A DNA stretch of 38,697 bases from Arenibacter sp. ARW7G5Y1 (GTDB lineage Bacteria; Bacteroidota; Bacteroidia; Flavobacteriales; Flavobacteriaceae): contig NZ_QJJZ01000004.1 in the NCBI RefSeq assembly GCF_003201775.1, forward strand, positions 24,422 to 63,118, given 5' to 3'. Position numbers and translations under genes: made by a program. The first letter of the stretch is position 1. Every line of letters begins with the position of its first letter. The notes beneath the pieces are model-generated. The model saw only the letters and a program-made list of their open reading frames with translations. It did no database searches and was not told the DNA's origin. Of the stretch, positions 16,504 to 25,154 are shown piece after piece.

Positions 16504-17231
16504 TGCAGAAAAACAATTATACATATGTGTGGGTTTCCTTTGTAATCCTTGTGTTTGGAATCATTTTTGTTCCAAAAATTGTGGAAAGGGTGCAAGGTGG
16601 CTCCATTATTCAGAATGATAGGTTAAACCTAAAAGGGGCTAATGAAAAACTGGCGTTTATAGAAATGAACGGGCAAAGGCGTAAAGTACCTCCCTTTGCT
16701 TTCTTGGACCAGGACAGTTTGTTGATTACCAATGACGATTATAAGGGCAAGGTGTATTTGGTAGAGTTTTTCTTTACCACCTGCCCTACCATCTGCCCTA
16801 TCATGAACAAAAATTTGGTTCAGATTCAAAATGAATTTAAGGATTTTGAAAATTTTGGGGTGGCTTCATTTACCATAAACCCGGATTATGACACCCCCGG
16901 GGTATTGAAGGAATATGCTCAGGATTACGGGATAACCAACATGGATTGGCATTTGCTAACGGGCAATATAAACGATATATATACCTTGGCCAATACCGGA
17001 TTTAGTATTTTTGCGGCTGAAGTTCCAGAGGCGGAAGGTGGGTTTGAACATTCGGGCCTTTTTGCATTGGTAGATAAAAATGGTTATATACGTTCCAGGG
17101 TGGATAAGTTTGGAAATCCAATCGTGTATTACAGGGGAACCATTAGCGAACAGGACGGGGAGAATGATCATGGGGAAGAGGAGCAAATATCGATCCTTAA
17201 AGAGGACATTAAAAAATTATTGAAAGAATAA
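16503..17231 (+). CDS. SCO1/SenC family copper chaperone for cytochrome c oxidase
   Basis: This 242-residue SCO protein has an N-terminal anchor (YVWVSFVILVFGIIFVPKIV) and a periplasmic thioredoxin fold. The copper-binding motif is FFFTTCPTICPIM with Cys94 and Cys98, and the distal ligand is His183 in GGFEHSGLFALVDKNG. SCO proteins deliver or reduce the CuA site of oxidase subunit II. It begins on the last base of the preceding stop and its own stop overlaps the DUF420 start by one base, so the four-gene cluster is tightly coupled. A short acidic/His stretch (EQDGENDHGEEEQ) near the C-terminus is extra to the core fold. Confidence 0.95.
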   Translation: MQKNNYTYVWVSFVILVFGIIFVPKIVERVQGGSIIQNDRLNLKGANEKLAFIEMNGQRRKVPPFAFLDQDSLLITNDDYKGKVYLVEFFFTTCPTICPIMNKNLVQIQNEFKDFENFGVASFTINPDYDTPGVLKEYAQDYGITNMDWHLLTGNINDIYTLANTGFSIFAAEVPEAEGGFEHSGLFALVDKNGYIRSRVDKFGNPIVYYRGTISEQDGENDHGEEEQISILKEDIKKLLKE

Positions 17232-17764
17232 TGGATGCAAATACCTTGAAAGAAAAGAAAATAAATAAGATAATCAATTTGGTATCCATAGTTATACCGC
17301 TTGTTGTGGTTCTGCTTTTTGGGGTAAAATTGCCAAACGTGGAGCCTTTAAGTTTTTTGCCTCCCATATATGCCACTGTAAACGGTTTCACCGCCATATT
17401 GTTGGTCATTGCGGTCATTGCCGTTAAAAATGGGAAGCTCGAGCTTCACCAGAAATTAATGACCAGTTGTATTTTGTTGTCTTTGGCATTTCTAGTGATG
17501 TATGTGGCCTATCACATGACCTCCGATTCTACCTCGTTTGGAGGGGAAGGGATTGTTAAATATATTTATTTCTTTATTCTGATTACCCATATTATACTAT
17601 CCATAGTAATAATACCCTTGGTACTGCGTACCTATGCAAAGGCATACCTTAAGGATTTTGCAGCGCATAGGAAACTTGCCCGGATTACATTTCCACTGTG
17701 GTTGTATGTGGCAATAACCGGGGTCGTGGTCTATTTAATGATATCTCCTTATTATGTACACTAA
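17231..17764 (+). CDS. DUF420 (YozB/CtaM-like) membrane protein
   Basis: This 177-residue protein has about five helices with conserved histidines near helix ends: ELHQKLMTSCILLSLAFLVM, ITHIILSIVIIPLVLRTYA and AAHRKLARITFPLWLYVAIT. These mark the DUF420 family. The Staphylococcus aureus member CtaM is reported to be needed for heme-copper oxidase maturation, and the position directly after SCO supports the same kind of role here. The biochemical activity is unknown. It overlaps its neighbours by 1 base upstream and 11 bases downstream. Confidence 0.88.
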   Translation: MDANTLKEKKINKIINLVSIVIPLVVVLLFGVKLPNVEPLSFLPPIYATVNGFTAILLVIAVIAVKNGKLELHQKLMTSCILLSLAFLVMYVAYHMTSDSTSFGGEGIVKYIYFFILITHIILSIVIIPLVLRTYAKAYLKDFAAHRKLARITFPLWLYVAITGVVVYLMISPYYVH

Positions 17765-18014
17765 ATCATCTTCCTTTTTTTCAAGACGTGGCAGTTTCAA
17801 AATTCAATACCTGGTATGGATTTTAACCATATCATTTTTGTTGGTGCCTAATATCTCGGAAGCCCAGTGTGCCATGTGTAGGGCAGTATTGGAAAGTGAA
17901 GGGAGCGAAGCTGCGGCAAAGGGTATCAACAATGGTATTGTATATCTAATGGCTGTTCCCTATCTATTGGTGGCAGGGCTCTTTTTCTTTATCTACAAAA
18001 AGATGAAAGCTTAA
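17754..18014 (+). CDS. Small secreted/membrane CxxC protein
   Basis: This 86-residue protein has a hydrophobic N-terminal segment (IQYLVWILTISFLLVPNISE) that could be a signal peptide ending near SEA-Q. The motif QCAMCRAVLES with Cys39 and Cys42 follows at once, and a C-terminal helix (GIVYLMAVPYLLVAGLFFFI) ends in a positive tail. If cleaved, the CxxC would sit at the mature N-terminus on the periplasmic face. I do not recognise a named family. Its 11-base overlap with the DUF420 gene and its place at the end of the SCO cluster suggest a metal or thiol role in oxidase assembly, which is inference. Confidence 0.8.
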   Translation: MYTKSSSFFSRRGSFKIQYLVWILTISFLLVPNISEAQCAMCRAVLESEGSEAAAKGINNGIVYLMAVPYLLVAGLFFFIYKKMKA

Positions 18015-18044
18015 AATCGATTTCAATTTTAACATTTATTTAGA

Positions 18045-18082
18045 GTTACACCTGTAACAATTTTATTTTACAAAGGTCTTAT
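18045..18082 (+). promoter_or_regulatory. ECF-sigma-type promoter of export module A, with overlapping palindrome
   Basis: TGTAAC at 18053-18058 and GGTCTTAT at 18075-18082 have the layout of ECF sigma factor promoters: an AAC-type -35 and a GTC-type -10, with 17 bases between AAC and GTC. The same pair with identical spacing occurs before module B (21868-21897). The -35 is also the right arm of GTTACA-CC-TGTAAC (18045-18058), a perfect palindrome that could be an operator. Confidence 0.6.
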
Positions 18083-18103
18083 TCAATAAACACTTTTGGG
18101 CCT

Positions 18104-19351
18104 ATGTTCGATATTGAGAGATGGCAGGAAATTTTTGATGCCATACGAAAAAATAAACTCCGTACTATTCTTACCGGTGTTTCTGTGGCCTCTGGCATCT
18201 TTATTTTGGTGGTTTTATTGGCATTTGGACAGGGTATGCAAAATGGCATTGCCAAAGAATTTGAAGCGGACGCCAGCAATAGGATAGGGGTATGGACACA
18301 GGTTACTACAGAGGAATACATGGGTTTGAACCCAGGTAGGCCCATACAGCTAAGAAATAACAATTACGAAGCTATCAACACCAAATTTGCAAAGGATCTT
18401 GAACATAAATCCCCTTTCTTTAGGTTGAGAAGTGTAACGGTGGATTTTATGAATGAATCTGGATCCTATTCCGTTCAAGGCGTGTCGCCCTTATTTCAAA
18501 ATATAGAAAATCAATTTATTTCCCAGGGTCGTTATTTAAATTATGGTGATGAAGAAAGTGTGGCCAAGGTGGTGGTGATCAGTAATAAGATAAAGCGGGA
18601 GCTGCTTAAAGGGGTGGAAGATCCCATTGGTTCATTCTTGAAAATATCCGGTATTAATTTTCAGATAGTTGGAGTTTACGGCGATAAGGGAGGCGATAGG
18701 GAAGAAGATCGACTTTTTATACCTACAAGCACGGCACAACGTGTTTTTAATGGAAGCGATAATTTAAATATGATGTTCTTTACCTTAAAGCCATCCGATA
18801 ACTTTGAGGCAACGCTTGCGAAGTCCGTGCAATTTACTGAAGATTTAAAAGCCTACTTAAGACAGGTGCATACGGTAGCACCTACCGATCCGAGTGCTAT
18901 CAACACCTTTAATACGCTGGAAGGTGTAAAGCGATTTCAAAATTTAACAGGTGGTATAAAATCCTTCTTTTGGTTTGTAGGGATATGTACCATTGTAGCT
19001 GGGGTGGTAGGTGTAAGCAATATAATGATGATCATTGTTAAAGAAAGGACCCGGGAAATAGGGGTAAGGAAGGCTTTGGGTGCAAGGCCAAGGGCCATTG
19101 TGGGCATGATCTTGCACGAGGCAATCTTTGTTACCAGTGTAGCCGGATTGGCCGGGCTAATTTTTAGCATGGGATTATTGGAATTTGTGGGCCCCAACCT
19201 TCAAGTAGATTACGTCCTTAATCCTTCCATTAATTTTAAGGTCGCGCTCAGCACGGTTTTTTTATTGATAATAGCCGGGGCCTTGGCAGGTTTTTTTCCA
19301 GCTTGGCGTGCTGCTACCATTAGACCCATTGAAGCCTTGAGGGATGAATAG
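18104..19351 (+). CDS. MacB-type ABC transporter permease, module A, first subunit
   Basis: This 415-residue permease has the MacB topology. An N-terminal helix (ILTGVSVASGIFILVVLLAF) is followed by a periplasmic MacB_PCD domain and then the FtsX domain with three C-terminal helices. Family marks are NIMMIIVKERTREIGVRKAL, the coupling-helix region that contacts the ATPase, and the ending RPIEALRDE. It lacks an ATPase domain, so the energy comes from a separate subunit. It resembles the permease at 22631 more than its neighbour at 19380, so each module carries one A-type and one B-type permease that probably form a heterodimer. An ECF-type promoter lies just upstream. Confidence 0.92.
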   Translation: MFDIERWQEIFDAIRKNKLRTILTGVSVASGIFILVVLLAFGQGMQNGIAKEFEADASNRIGVWTQVTTEEYMGLNPGRPIQLRNNNYEAINTKFAKDLEHKSPFFRLRSVTVDFMNESGSYSVQGVSPLFQNIENQFISQGRYLNYGDEESVAKVVVISNKIKRELLKGVEDPIGSFLKISGINFQIVGVYGDKGGDREEDRLFIPTSTAQRVFNGSDNLNMMFFTLKPSDNFEATLAKSVQFTEDLKAYLRQVHTVAPTDPSAINTFNTLEGVKRFQNLTGGIKSFFWFVGICTIVAGVVGVSNIMMIIVKERTREIGVRKALGARPRAIVGMILHEAIFVTSVAGLAGLIFSMGLLEFVGPNLQVDYVLNPSINFKVALSTVFLLIIAGALAGFFPAWRAATIRPIEALRDE

Positions 19352-19379
19352 GAACATAGTTGGTAAGTAAGGAATAGAT

Positions 19380-20639
19380 ATGTTTAATAAGGATCGTTGG
19401 AAAGAAATTCTTGAAGTGCTGACCAGTAACTGGTTCAGGACCTTGTTAACCGCCTTTGGCGTTTTTTGGGGCATCTTGATATTGATTGTCCTATTGGCAG
19501 CAGGCAAGGGCCTGGAGAACGGTATACGGTCCAATTTTGGGGATATTGCAACCAATACTATGTTTATGTGGACCCAGGGAACGTCCATGGCCTACAAAGG
19601 TCTGCCAAAGGGGAGGCGTTTTACTTTTAAATTGGAGGACGTGGCCGCTATAAGGCAAAAAGTGCCCGAGCTCAGGTTTGTGTCCCCCAGAAATCAATTG
19701 GGAGGTTTTAATGGTGCCAATAATGTGGTGAGGGGAATAAAAACGGGGGCATTTAATGTTTACGGGGATTATCCGGATATAATAAATCAAGATCCCATGG
19801 GCATCACTTCTGGTAGGTTCATTAATGAGTTGGATATTGGGGAGAAAAGAAAAGTTGCTGTTATTGGTGAAGGTGTCAGGGCCAGTTTGTATGATGTAGG
19901 GGAAGAGGTGTTGGGTACCTATATTAAGATTCAAGGTGTAAATTTTATGGTGATCGGAACCTATAAAAAGAATTCCAATGACGGCAATGGCGAGGAGGTT
20001 CAAAAAGAGATATTTATTCCCTTTACCTCTTTTTCCCAGGCGTTTAACCAGGGTAACAATGTGGGTTGGATGGCAATCACCGCAAACGACAATTCATCCA
20101 TAACCCAATTAAAGGAGGAAATTTTTACCGTGGTACGGGAAAATCAAAAGATTCATCCCCAGGATTTAAGGGCCATAGGACATTTTGATTTGTTTGAAGA
20201 GTTCAACAAAGTGCTGGGCCTGTTTAAGGCCATGCGTTGGATAGCTTATTTTGTGGGTATCCTTGTTTTGTTGTCGGGTGTCATCGGTGTTAGCAATATT
20301 ATGCTGATAGTGGTCAAGGAAAGAACCAAGGAAATAGGGATTCGACGGGCTTTGGGGGAAAATCCTTGGTCCATTCAACTTCAGATTATAATGGAATCTA
20401 TCTTTTTGACTATGATTTCGGGGATGGCAGGGATAAGCTTTGGGGCCTTGGTCATTTATCTTATCAATTACTTTTTGGAAAACAATGGGCCAGTGGAAAT
20501 GTTTCTTAATCCCAGTGTAGGACTAGGGGTTGTACTTACGGCTTTGAATATCTTGGTCGTGTCTGGCCTGTTGGCCGGATTTATACCCGCCCAAAGTGCC
20601 ATAAAAGTTAGACCTATAGAAGCACTTAGAACGGAGTAG
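19380..20639 (+). CDS. MacB-type ABC transporter permease, module A, second subunit
   Basis: The protein has 419 residues and the same MacB_PCD plus FtsX architecture. It shows the first helix LTAFGVFWGILILIVLLAAG, the coupling region NIMLIVVKERTKEIGIRRAL and the ending RPIEALRTE. The segment GTSMAYKGLPKGRRFTFKLE has a close counterpart (NTSMPYKGFKTGRQIQLKLN) in the permease at 23862, which identifies the two as module paralogues. It starts 28 bases after the first permease and is followed after 85 bases by the adaptor gene. Confidence 0.92.
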   Translation: MFNKDRWKEILEVLTSNWFRTLLTAFGVFWGILILIVLLAAGKGLENGIRSNFGDIATNTMFMWTQGTSMAYKGLPKGRRFTFKLEDVAAIRQKVPELRFVSPRNQLGGFNGANNVVRGIKTGAFNVYGDYPDIINQDPMGITSGRFINELDIGEKRKVAVIGEGVRASLYDVGEEVLGTYIKIQGVNFMVIGTYKKNSNDGNGEEVQKEIFIPFTSFSQAFNQGNNVGWMAITANDNSSITQLKEEIFTVVRENQKIHPQDLRAIGHFDLFEEFNKVLGLFKAMRWIAYFVGILVLLSGVIGVSNIMLIVVKERTKEIGIRRALGENPWSIQLQIIMESIFLTMISGMAGISFGALVIYLINYFLENNGPVEMFLNPSVGLGVVLTALNILVVSGLLAGFIPAQSAIKVRPIEALRTE

Positions 20640-20724
20640 TTGTCTTTATACTGATAAGATGACGTTTTTTGGAATTTGTAGAACAATATAAAAAGGAGTA
20701 AATCAATCAAAATCAAATCATAAA

Positions 20725-21837
20725 ATGAAAAAGTCGGTCACTGTTATAATATTAATATTCATTGTTTTTAGCTGCTGTGGAGCCTTGTATTATCTATATC
20801 AAAAGAATGCCGAAGACCCCGTAGTCTATGCAACTGAAAAGCCGTCCACACAAACCATAATAAAGAAAACGGTCGCTACGGGCAGTATCTTGCCTTTGGA
20901 AGAGGTGTTGATAAAACCGAATATTTCAGGGGTTATAGAGGAAGTTTTTGTGGAAGGGGGCGACTATGTTAAGTCGGGCGATTTAATAGCGAAAATAAAG
21001 GTGGTCCCCAATCTTTCCTCCTTGAACGAGGCCAAGAACACTATAGAGGAATCCAAGATTTCCCTGGACGATCAAAAGCGCAATTTGGAACGGCAAAGAA
21101 CCTTGTTCGATAAGGGGGTAATTTCCAAAGTGGATTTGGAGAGGGCAGAGGTCGCCTATGACCAGGCCAAACAAGCTTATGTTGCAGCCAATAAACGCTT
21201 CGATATTGTAAAGACAGGGACCACCAAAGGTTACGGTAATGAGGCAAATACCATGATCAGGGCCACTGTGAGCGGAATGGTGTTGGAAGTGCCGGTAGAG
21301 GTGGGCAATCAGGTTATAGAGTCCAATAATTTTAATGAGGGTACAACCATCGCCGCCATTGCAGATGTGGAAAAGATGATTTTTGAAGGCAAGGTAGACG
21401 AATCTGAAGTTGGTAAGATCAAGGAAAACCTACCCCTGGAAATTACTGTGGGAGCCATTGAGAATAAGGTATTCGATGCGGTGCTGGACTATATAGCCCC
21501 TAAGGGGAAAGTGGAGAACGGCGCCATTCAGTTCGAGATCAAAGGTACTTTGAAGAAGCGCGATACCATTTTTATCAGGGCGGGACTCAGTGCCAATGCA
21601 TCTATAATCTTAGCCAAGGCCGATAGTGTATTGGCTGTAAAGGAAGCCTTGATCCAATTTGATCCGGATACCAAAAAACCTTTTGTGGAAATTGCTACCG
21701 GGGGGCAAAAATTTGAACGTAGGGAGATTCAATTAGGGGTAAGTGATGGAATCTACATCCAAATTCTAAAGGGAATAGAACCCGATGATGAAATAAAAGT
21801 ATGGAACGAAATCAAACCGGCATCCCTCGGGGCTTAA
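20725..21837 (+). CDS. HlyD/MacA-type periplasmic adaptor, module A
   Basis: This 370-residue membrane-fusion protein has one N-terminal anchor (VTVIILIFIVFSCCGALYYL), a biotinyl-lipoyl half (PNISGVIEEVFVEGGDYVKS), a coiled-coil hairpin at about residues 100-155, the second lipoyl half (RATVSGMVLEVPVEVGNQVI) and a beta-barrel with a membrane-proximal domain. Adaptors of this type join the inner-membrane permease to a TolC channel. It is clearly paralogous to the adaptor at 25155; for instance both contain GDLIAKIKVVPN and SNNFN-x-GTTIA. The two cysteines in the anchor do not form a good lipobox. Confidence 0.92.
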   Translation: MKKSVTVIILIFIVFSCCGALYYLYQKNAEDPVVYATEKPSTQTIIKKTVATGSILPLEEVLIKPNISGVIEEVFVEGGDYVKSGDLIAKIKVVPNLSSLNEAKNTIEESKISLDDQKRNLERQRTLFDKGVISKVDLERAEVAYDQAKQAYVAANKRFDIVKTGTTKGYGNEANTMIRATVSGMVLEVPVEVGNQVIESNNFNEGTTIAAIADVEKMIFEGKVDESEVGKIKENLPLEITVGAIENKVFDAVLDYIAPKGKVENGAIQFEIKGTLKKRDTIFIRAGLSANASIILAKADSVLAVKEALIQFDPDTKKPFVEIATGGQKFERREIQLGVSDGIYIQILKGIEPDDEIKVWNEIKPASLGA

Positions 21838-21867
21838 TTTTTTTAACACAGCTTTAACACATCCAAT

Positions 21868-21897
21868 TGTAACGACTTTATCCATAGTCGGTCTTAT
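21868..21897 (+). promoter_or_regulatory. ECF-sigma-type promoter of export module B
   Basis: TGTAAC at 21868-21873 and GGTCTTAT at 21890-21897 repeat the promoter before module A, with the two boxes at exactly the same 22-base offset. The six bases after TGTAAC also share a TTTAT block. A direct repeat, TTTAACACA-GCTTTAACACA, lies just upstream at about 21842-21861. The ATPase ATG is 40 bases downstream. Confidence 0.6.
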
Positions 21898-21936
21898 ATT
21901 CGTAATTTGAAGCACGCTTACCTAATCCAATAAATC

Positions 21937-22638
21937 ATGATAGAAATTAAAGATCTTCATAAATCCTATAAAATGGGAAGCAATTCCCTGCATGTATTAA
22001 AAGGCATTAATTTTTCTGTTGAAGAAGGCGAGCTTGTGGCCATTATGGGTTCCTCGGGCTCCGGTAAGTCTACCCTGCTTAATATATTGGGTATGTTGGA
22101 CGTGTTGGATGAAGGGTCCTACACCTTGGACGGGGTGCCTATTAAGGACTTAAATGAGACGAAGGCGGCCCAATATAGGAACAAGTTTTTGGGTTTTGTT
22201 TTCCAATCCTTTAATTTGATCAATTACAAAAGTGCCATGGAAAATGTGGCACTGCCACTATATTACCAGAAAGTAGGAAGAAAGGAAAGACAGGAAAAGG
22301 CTTTGAAATACTTGGAACAGGTGGGTTTGCGTGAATGGGCGGACCATTTGCCAAGTGAATTGTCCGGGGGGCAAAAGCAAAGGGTTGCCATAGCAAGGGC
22401 CATGGCAGCTGAACCAAAAGTATTGTTGGCGGATGAACCCACGGGTGCCTTGGATAGTACCACCTCCTATGAGGTAATGGATCTTATCCAAAAAATAAAC
22501 GATGCAGGCAACACCATACTGATCGTTACACATGAGCCGGACATTGCGGATATGTGCAAGAGAATTGTGCATTTAAAGGATGGGGTCATTGTAGAGGATA
22601 AAAAAATAACCCAGGTTAGAGCTTCCCAGTATGTTTAG
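21937..22638 (+). CDS. MacB/LolD-type ABC transporter ATPase
   Basis: This 233-residue ATPase has Walker A GSSGSGKST at about residues 38-46, the Q-loop FVFQSFNLI, signature LSGGQKQRVAIARA, Walker B VLLADEPTGALD and switch His in VTHEPD. All are intact. It belongs to the LolD/MacB/FtsE group that pairs with FtsX-type permeases. It is the only ATPase among four permease genes here, so it may serve both permease pairs. Its 3' end overlaps the next permease by 8 bases, which suggests translational coupling to module B. Confidence 0.95.
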   Translation: MIEIKDLHKSYKMGSNSLHVLKGINFSVEEGELVAIMGSSGSGKSTLLNILGMLDVLDEGSYTLDGVPIKDLNETKAAQYRNKFLGFVFQSFNLINYKSAMENVALPLYYQKVGRKERQEKALKYLEQVGLREWADHLPSELSGGQKQRVAIARAMAAEPKVLLADEPTGALDSTTSYEVMDLIQKINDAGNTILIVTHEPDIADMCKRIVHLKDGVIVEDKKITQVRASQYV

Positions 22639-23860
22639 TAGGGATAATTGGAAGGAAATATTTGAAACTATCCACAAGAATAAACTAAGGACCTTTCTCT
22701 CAGGGTTTACGGTGGCTTTGGGTATTCTAATTTTTGTTGTGCTGTTTGGGATGGGGAACGGGCTGGTGAACACCTTCAATGAGTTTTTTGGGGATGATGC
22801 CACCAACGTACTTTATATATTCCCAGGAAGAACTACCGTTCCGTACAAAGGCTATAAATCCAACAGGGTAATAGAATTTGATAATAGCGATTTGGAGGAT
22901 ATAAAAAAGAACCTTGCCATGTTTGTTGATTATACTACCCCCAGAATTTCCAGAGGTGGTTTGGTTAAATACAGGAATGAATCCAATAATTATACTACCA
23001 GAGCGGTTGGCCCGTCACATCAATACGCAGAAAAGACCATTATGATGAAGGGTCGTTTTATAAACGAAAAGGATATAAAAAACAAAACCAAATATGTGGT
23101 CATTGGACGGTTGGTAGAGAAGGATCTATTTGGCAATAAGAATGCCGTAGGTGAATACATAGATGTGGCAGGGAGTGCTTTTATGGTGATTGGTGTTTTC
23201 CAGGATGACGGTGGTGATAATGAGGAAAGATTGATCTATATGCCCTACACCACAAGACAGCTCATTGAGAAAAACAACGACAAAATAGATCAGATAATAG
23301 TGGCCTTTAAGCCTGAGATCGGCTATGCCGGGGCCATGGCTTTGGATAGGAGCTTGGACAAATTTTTTAGAGAAAAGAAGTACATCAGTCCAAATGATCA
23401 GAACGGAGTGTTTATCAGGAATGTGGCAGACCAGTTAAAGCAAAATCAGCAGTTTGCGAGAGTATTGCAAATTATAGTAGGTTTTGTGGCCTTTGGGACC
23501 ATAATTGCCGGCATAATAGGGATTAGTAATATTATGGTTTTTGTGGTCAAGGAACGTACAAAGGAACTTGGGATCAGAAAAGCATTGGGAGCCACCCCTA
23601 AGTCGGTCATCGGTTCCATTTTATTGGAATCGGTTTTTATTACGACCATTTCAGGATTTTTCGGGATGCTTTTGGGTGTTTTCATCTTGAATTCACTAGG
23701 TGAAAAATTGAAGGACTACTTTATAACCAATCCCTATATAGATATAACTATGGCTATCAGTGCCACTTTGGTTTTAATCCTGTTTGGGGCCATTGCAGGA
23801 TATATTCCGGCTAAAAGGGCAGCGGATATAAAACCAATTGAAGCCTTAAGAGACGAATAA
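22631..23860 (+). CDS. MacB-type ABC transporter permease, module B, first subunit
   Basis: This 409-residue MacB_PCD/FtsX permease has the first helix LSGFTVALGILIFVVLFGMG, the coupling region NIMVFVVKERTKELGIRKAL and the ending KPIEALRDE. The opening FSRDNWKEIFETIHKNKLRT closely mirrors that of the permease at 18104 (KNKLRT-I-L-T-G), so the two are module counterparts. It overlaps the ATPase gene by 8 bases and is followed by its partner after one base. Confidence 0.92.
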   Translation: MFSRDNWKEIFETIHKNKLRTFLSGFTVALGILIFVVLFGMGNGLVNTFNEFFGDDATNVLYIFPGRTTVPYKGYKSNRVIEFDNSDLEDIKKNLAMFVDYTTPRISRGGLVKYRNESNNYTTRAVGPSHQYAEKTIMMKGRFINEKDIKNKTKYVVIGRLVEKDLFGNKNAVGEYIDVAGSAFMVIGVFQDDGGDNEERLIYMPYTTRQLIEKNNDKIDQIIVAFKPEIGYAGAMALDRSLDKFFREKKYISPNDQNGVFIRNVADQLKQNQQFARVLQIIVGFVAFGTIIAGIIGISNIMVFVVKERTKELGIRKALGATPKSVIGSILLESVFITTISGFFGMLLGVFILNSLGEKLKDYFITNPYIDITMAISATLVLILFGAIAGYIPAKRAADIKPIEALRDE

Positions 23861-23861
23861 T

Positions 23862-25124
23862 ATGCGATTTTTATTTGATGGTAATACCTGGCAAGAGATT
23901 TTTGGTTCTATTGGTAAAAATAGGACCAGGACCATTATTACCGTGATAGGTGTATTGTGGGGAATATTTATTTATATCGTATTGTCTGGTGCGGCACAAG
24001 GGTTGAATAACGGGTTTGAGAAAGCATTTCAAAATGTGGCAATGAATAGTTTGTTTACCATAGGACGTAATACAAGTATGCCTTATAAGGGATTTAAAAC
24101 GGGAAGACAGATACAGCTGAAGTTGAATGATGTTACCGTATTAAAGAATAGGATTCCAGAGATTCAATTTATCGCTCCACGAAATGTAAAAGGTATTTTT
24201 GGTGGTAGCCCGGCCCAAGTTATCAGGCAGGGTATGTCGGGAGATTATGCCGTCTACGGGGATTACCCTATTTCCACAAAAATCGCTACCAAGAAGATCT
24301 ATGATGGCGGTAGGTTTATAAATGACGAGGATATTAATGGTGCTAGAAAAGTATGTGTCATTGGGGAGCGCACCCAAAAAGAGTTATTTGAAAATGATGA
24401 GAGTCCCATAGGCGGGTATATTAGGATAGACAATGTGTTTTTCCAGGTAGTGGGAGTACACAAGTATACGCCAGGGGGAGGATTTGAAAGTGATTCAGAT
24501 ATTTATATACCCTTTACCACGTTCAAGAAATTATATAATACCGGTGAAAACGTAGGTTGGTTCGCTATTGCAGCTTATGACGATGCCGATATTGTAAAGG
24601 TAGAGGAAAATGTGAAGTCGGTTCTTAAGAATATTCACAACGTAAACCCCAAGGATGAGCGTGCCATAGCTTCGTTTAATCTGGGTGTAATTTTTAACAG
24701 GATTGTGGGTTTTGCAAAAGGTTTGACCTTTATGTCTCTGGTCGTTGGGATTGCCACCATTTTGGCGGGAGTCATAGGCATCGGAAATATTTTGCTCATA
24801 TCCGTAAAGGAAAGGACCAAGGAATTGGGGGTTAGACGGGCCCTTGGAGCCACCCCTAGGGAAGTTAGATCCCTTATTATCCTGGAGTCGGTATTTTTGA
24901 CCATGCTTGCCGGTGTTATGGGAATTATTCTTGGGGCGGGAGCGTTGAGTATGATCAATAAACTGACCCAGGGCATGGATTTCCCCTACTCCAATCCAAC
25001 CGTACCTATACCCTATGTTTTGGGTGCCTTGGCCCTAATGGTAGTTCTAGGCACTTTAATAGGTCTGATACCTGCACAACGAGCCGTAAGTATAAAACCA
25101 ATAGATGCTTTACGAGAAGAATAA
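23862..25124 (+). CDS. MacB-type ABC transporter permease, module B, second subunit
   Basis: This 420-residue permease has the same fold, with the helix ITVIGVLWGIFIYIVLSGAA, the coupling region NILLISVKERTKELGVRRAL and the ending KPIDALREE. It is the counterpart of the permease at 19380 by the shared TSM-x-YKG block and the QFIAPRN/RFVSPRN segment. It begins 1 base after the previous stop and is followed by the adaptor after 30 bases. Confidence 0.92.
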   Translation: MRFLFDGNTWQEIFGSIGKNRTRTIITVIGVLWGIFIYIVLSGAAQGLNNGFEKAFQNVAMNSLFTIGRNTSMPYKGFKTGRQIQLKLNDVTVLKNRIPEIQFIAPRNVKGIFGGSPAQVIRQGMSGDYAVYGDYPISTKIATKKIYDGGRFINDEDINGARKVCVIGERTQKELFENDESPIGGYIRIDNVFFQVVGVHKYTPGGGFESDSDIYIPFTTFKKLYNTGENVGWFAIAAYDDADIVKVEENVKSVLKNIHNVNPKDERAIASFNLGVIFNRIVGFAKGLTFMSLVVGIATILAGVIGIGNILLISVKERTKELGVRRALGATPREVRSLIILESVFLTMLAGVMGIILGAGALSMINKLTQGMDFPYSNPTVPIPYVLGALALMVVLGTLIGLIPAQRAVSIKPIDALREE

Positions 25125-25154
25125 AACAAACCAATACAAATAAATAAAAGTAAA

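Noticed and set aside
20725..20800. Lipoprotein signal in the module A adaptor (FSCC)
   Set aside because: Phe at -2 and continuous hydrophobicity after the cysteines fit a transmembrane anchor better than a lipobox.
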